From: Pseudomonadota bacterium
GTDB lineage: Bacteria > Pseudomonadota > Alphaproteobacteria > Rhizobiales > Xanthobacteraceae
NCBI GenBank assembly: GCA_023431725.1
Contig: JAEYVN010000210.1
Coordinates: 1-7,763 of the forward strand
Direction: 5' to 3'
DNA length: 7,763 nt
Below, in pieces: positions 6,526-7,763 of this stretch (position 1 is the stretch's first letter; every line of letters starts with the position of its first letter). A program made the translations under genes and the position numbers. The notes under the pieces were generated by a model, which did no database searches, was not told the DNA's origin, and saw only the letters and a list, made by a program, of their open reading frames with translations.

Positions 6526-7209
6526 TTACGATGATGCCTTTCGATACAACTCCGCGGCAAGCGTTCGGTTGACCGGCCGACCCTGCTGCAGGGCCTCACG
6601 GTCGAGGGTCTCGACCGCATCGCGCGCCGCCGCAAAGGAACGGCCGATCCGTGGCAGCAGATAGGCGATCAGTGCTTCATCCACGGCAAGCTGGCGGTCG
6701 GCGAACAGCTTGACCATGACGGCGCGGAGCAAGGCGTCATCGGGCATCGTCAGCGTCGCCACGGGCATTGCCCGCAAACGCGATGCGAGATCCCGCAGCG
6801 CGATGGTCCAGACCGTCGGCGCCGTCCTTGTCGTCAGCAGCAGCCAGCCGTCGTCTTCACGCACGAGATTGAGCAGATGAAACAGCGCGCGTTCATCGAT
6901 TTGATCGGGCGCGCAATCCTCCAGCACCAGCGCCCCGGTCGCCAGCGCGTCCGGCAGGGCATCGACGGTCAGGGCACGCGCGGACATGAAGCGCGCACCG
7001 GATTCAGCAGCCCAGATCGAGGCCAGATGGCTCTTGCCGCTGCCCTCGGGGCCGACGAGCGCCAGCATGCGCGAGGGCCAATCCGGCCATCGGTCCAGCA
7101 AGGCGAGCGCATTCTCGTTCGATGGCCCGGGCAGGAAATCGTCCCGGGTCAGGTTGGCCGCGTGATCGAGCGCAAGGGCGAGTTGTCGCGGACGGGGCGC
7201 GTCGGCCAT
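6526..7209 (-). CDS. hdaA: HdaA, DnaA regulatory inactivator (AAA+)
   Basis: The 227-residue product is a DnaA-like AAA+ ATPase of Hda type, without the DnaA DNA-binding domain. Hda proteins bind the DNA-loaded beta clamp and stimulate hydrolysis of DnaA-bound ATP, which prevents re-initiation of replication. Visible parts in order: QLALAL (9-14), fitting the N-terminal clamp-binding motif QLxLPL; Walker A GPEGSGKS (53-60); Walker B LVLED (94-98); sensor 1 LLLTTRTAP (123-131); the box VII/arginine-finger segment DLASRLRA (140-147); and sensor 2 RSFAAARDAV (190-199). The ATG overlaps the permease stop as TGATG (7211-7207), with AAGG (7216-7213) just upstream, which points to translational coupling. 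The name hdaA follows alphaproteobacterial usage (Caulobacter). A full DnaA or DnaC is excluded by length and motifs. Confidence 0.92.
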   Translation of the reverse strand: MADAPRPRQLALALDHAANLTRDDFLPGPSNENALALLDRWPDWPSRMLALVGPEGSGKSHLASIWAAESGARFMSARALTVDALPDALATGALVLEDCAPDQIDERALFHLLNLVREDDGWLLLTTRTAPTVWTIALRDLASRLRAMPVATLTMPDDALLRAVMVKLFADRQLAVDEALIAYLLPRIGRSFAAARDAVETLDREALQQGRPVNRTLAAELYRKASS

Positions 7210-7763
7210 CAGCCTTGCTGGCTACCGGTATAGAAGGGACTGGCGAGATATTGCCGGAGCATGAAGCGCACCAGGACACCGATGGCGGCTGCCACCGGCA
7301 CCGCGACCAGCAGTCCGACGAAGCCGAACAGGACAGCAAAGGCGATCAACGCAAACATCAGCCACACAGGATGCAGGCCGGTTTCCTTGCCCACCAGATA
7401 CGGTTGCAGGAAATTGCCCTCGATGAACTGACCAAAAAGGAAAATGGCTGCCACAATGACCGGCATGGTCCAGTCCGGCCAGAATTGCGCGAGCGCAACA
7501 CCCACCGCCAGCAGAAAGCCGGTGATGCTTCCGATGTAGGGGGCGAAGCTGAGAAATGCGGCGACCATGCCGATCAGCAGGCCAAAATTGAGGCCGACGG
7601 AGATGAGAGCAACGGAATAGAAGACACCGAGGATCAAGCAAACCAGCGCCTGTCCGCGCACAAAGCCGGAGATCGCGGAGTCCATCTCGCGCGCGAGACT
7701 GCGTACCGTTTCCTTATGCTGCAGCGGGACCCAGGAATCGACCTTGTCGATCATCCGCTCCCA
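7209..7763 (-). CDS. AI-2E/PerM-family permease, C-terminal part, partial
   Basis: The reading frame runs from the window edge (codons for W-E-R, then MIDKVDSW) to the TGA at 7211-7209, giving 184 residues of a gene that begins outside. The order of motifs is that of the AI-2E transporter superfamily: a soluble segment with WVPLQHKETVRSLAREMDS, then FVRGQALVCLILG (about 34-46), LLIGMVAAFLSFAPYIGS (62-79), FGQFIEGNFLQPYLVG (110-125), LHPVWLMFALI (130-140), GFVGLLVAVPVAAAIGVL (147-164), and a terminal RQYLASPFY. About six membrane segments are present, so it is an inner-membrane protein. Members have been linked to autoinducer-2 export or cation/proton antiport, but the substrate here is unknown and the family name should not be read as evidence for quorum sensing. 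It is the first gene seen in the minus-strand run, translationally coupled to hdaA. Confidence 0.93.
   Translation of the reverse strand, partial: WERMIDKVDSWVPLQHKETVRSLAREMDSAISGFVRGQALVCLILGVFYSVALISVGLNFGLLIGMVAAFLSFAPYIGSITGFLLAVGVALAQFWPDWTMPVIVAAIFLFGQFIEGNFLQPYLVGKETGLHPVWLMFALIAFAVLFGFVGLLVAVPVAAAIGVLVRFMLRQYLASPFYTGSQQG

Noticed and set aside
6522..6532. Small palindrome ATCGT-T-ACGAT over the hdaA stop codon
   Set aside because: Five-base arms overlapping coding sequence; expected often by chance and without context for a binding site.
7209..7763. Reading the AI-2E-family permease as evidence for autoinducer-2 signalling
   Set aside because: The family name covers permeases of diverse or unknown substrate, and no luxS or lsr-type gene is in the window.
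1..7763. Search for CRISPR arrays, tRNA/rRNA genes, insertion sequences, phage or defence genes
   Set aside because: No spaced direct-repeat array, cloverleaf, transposase motif or terminal inverted repeat pair was seen by eye on either strand.

Overview
The window looks like chromosomal DNA of an alphaproteobacterium of the Hyphomicrobiales (Rhizobiales), probably in the Bradyrhizobiaceae/Xanthobacteraceae area. The reasons are the GC-rich coding sequence, the linked run AI-2E-type permease, hdaA, ppk, ppx, and an Omp25/Omp31-type small outer-membrane barrel. The genus cannot be fixed from the sequence alone. No RNA gene, CRISPR array, insertion sequence or phage gene was seen.

Left part (1-2593). 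A plus-strand gene end (1-252) is the C-terminus of an oligopeptidase B-type serine peptidase and keeps its catalytic Asp and His. It converges on a minus-strand outer-membrane barrel gene (516-1241). The 263-bp gap between them holds three successive hairpins. The barrel gene starts at a TTG behind a perfect AAGGAGG. It is divergent from an AraC-family regulator (about 1568-2593). The 326-bp region between these two contains an 8-bp direct repeat with exactly 21-bp phasing, the geometry of an AraC-type operator, so the regulator may control the porin, itself, or both.

Right part (2642-7763, all minus strand, transcribed right to left). The order is: C-terminal part of an AI-2E/PerM-family permease; hdaA (DnaA-inactivating AAA+ protein), coupled to the permease by a TGATG overlap; ppk (polyphosphate kinase 1); and ppx (Ppx/GppA phosphatase), which overlaps ppk by 62 bp. 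PPK makes polyphosphate and Ppx degrades it, so the last two genes set the polyphosphate pool. HdaA limits replication initiation. The 76-bp gap between hdaA and ppk holds a PHO-box-like tandem 11-bp repeat followed after exactly 10 bp by TAGGAT. This suggests that ppk-ppx has its own phosphate-responsive promoter besides any read-through from the permease-hdaA unit.

The genes themselves belong to well-known families, and I see no convincing new multi-gene system. The points most worth checking are regulatory: the putative PHO box before ppk, and the phased direct repeat between the regulator and the porin.
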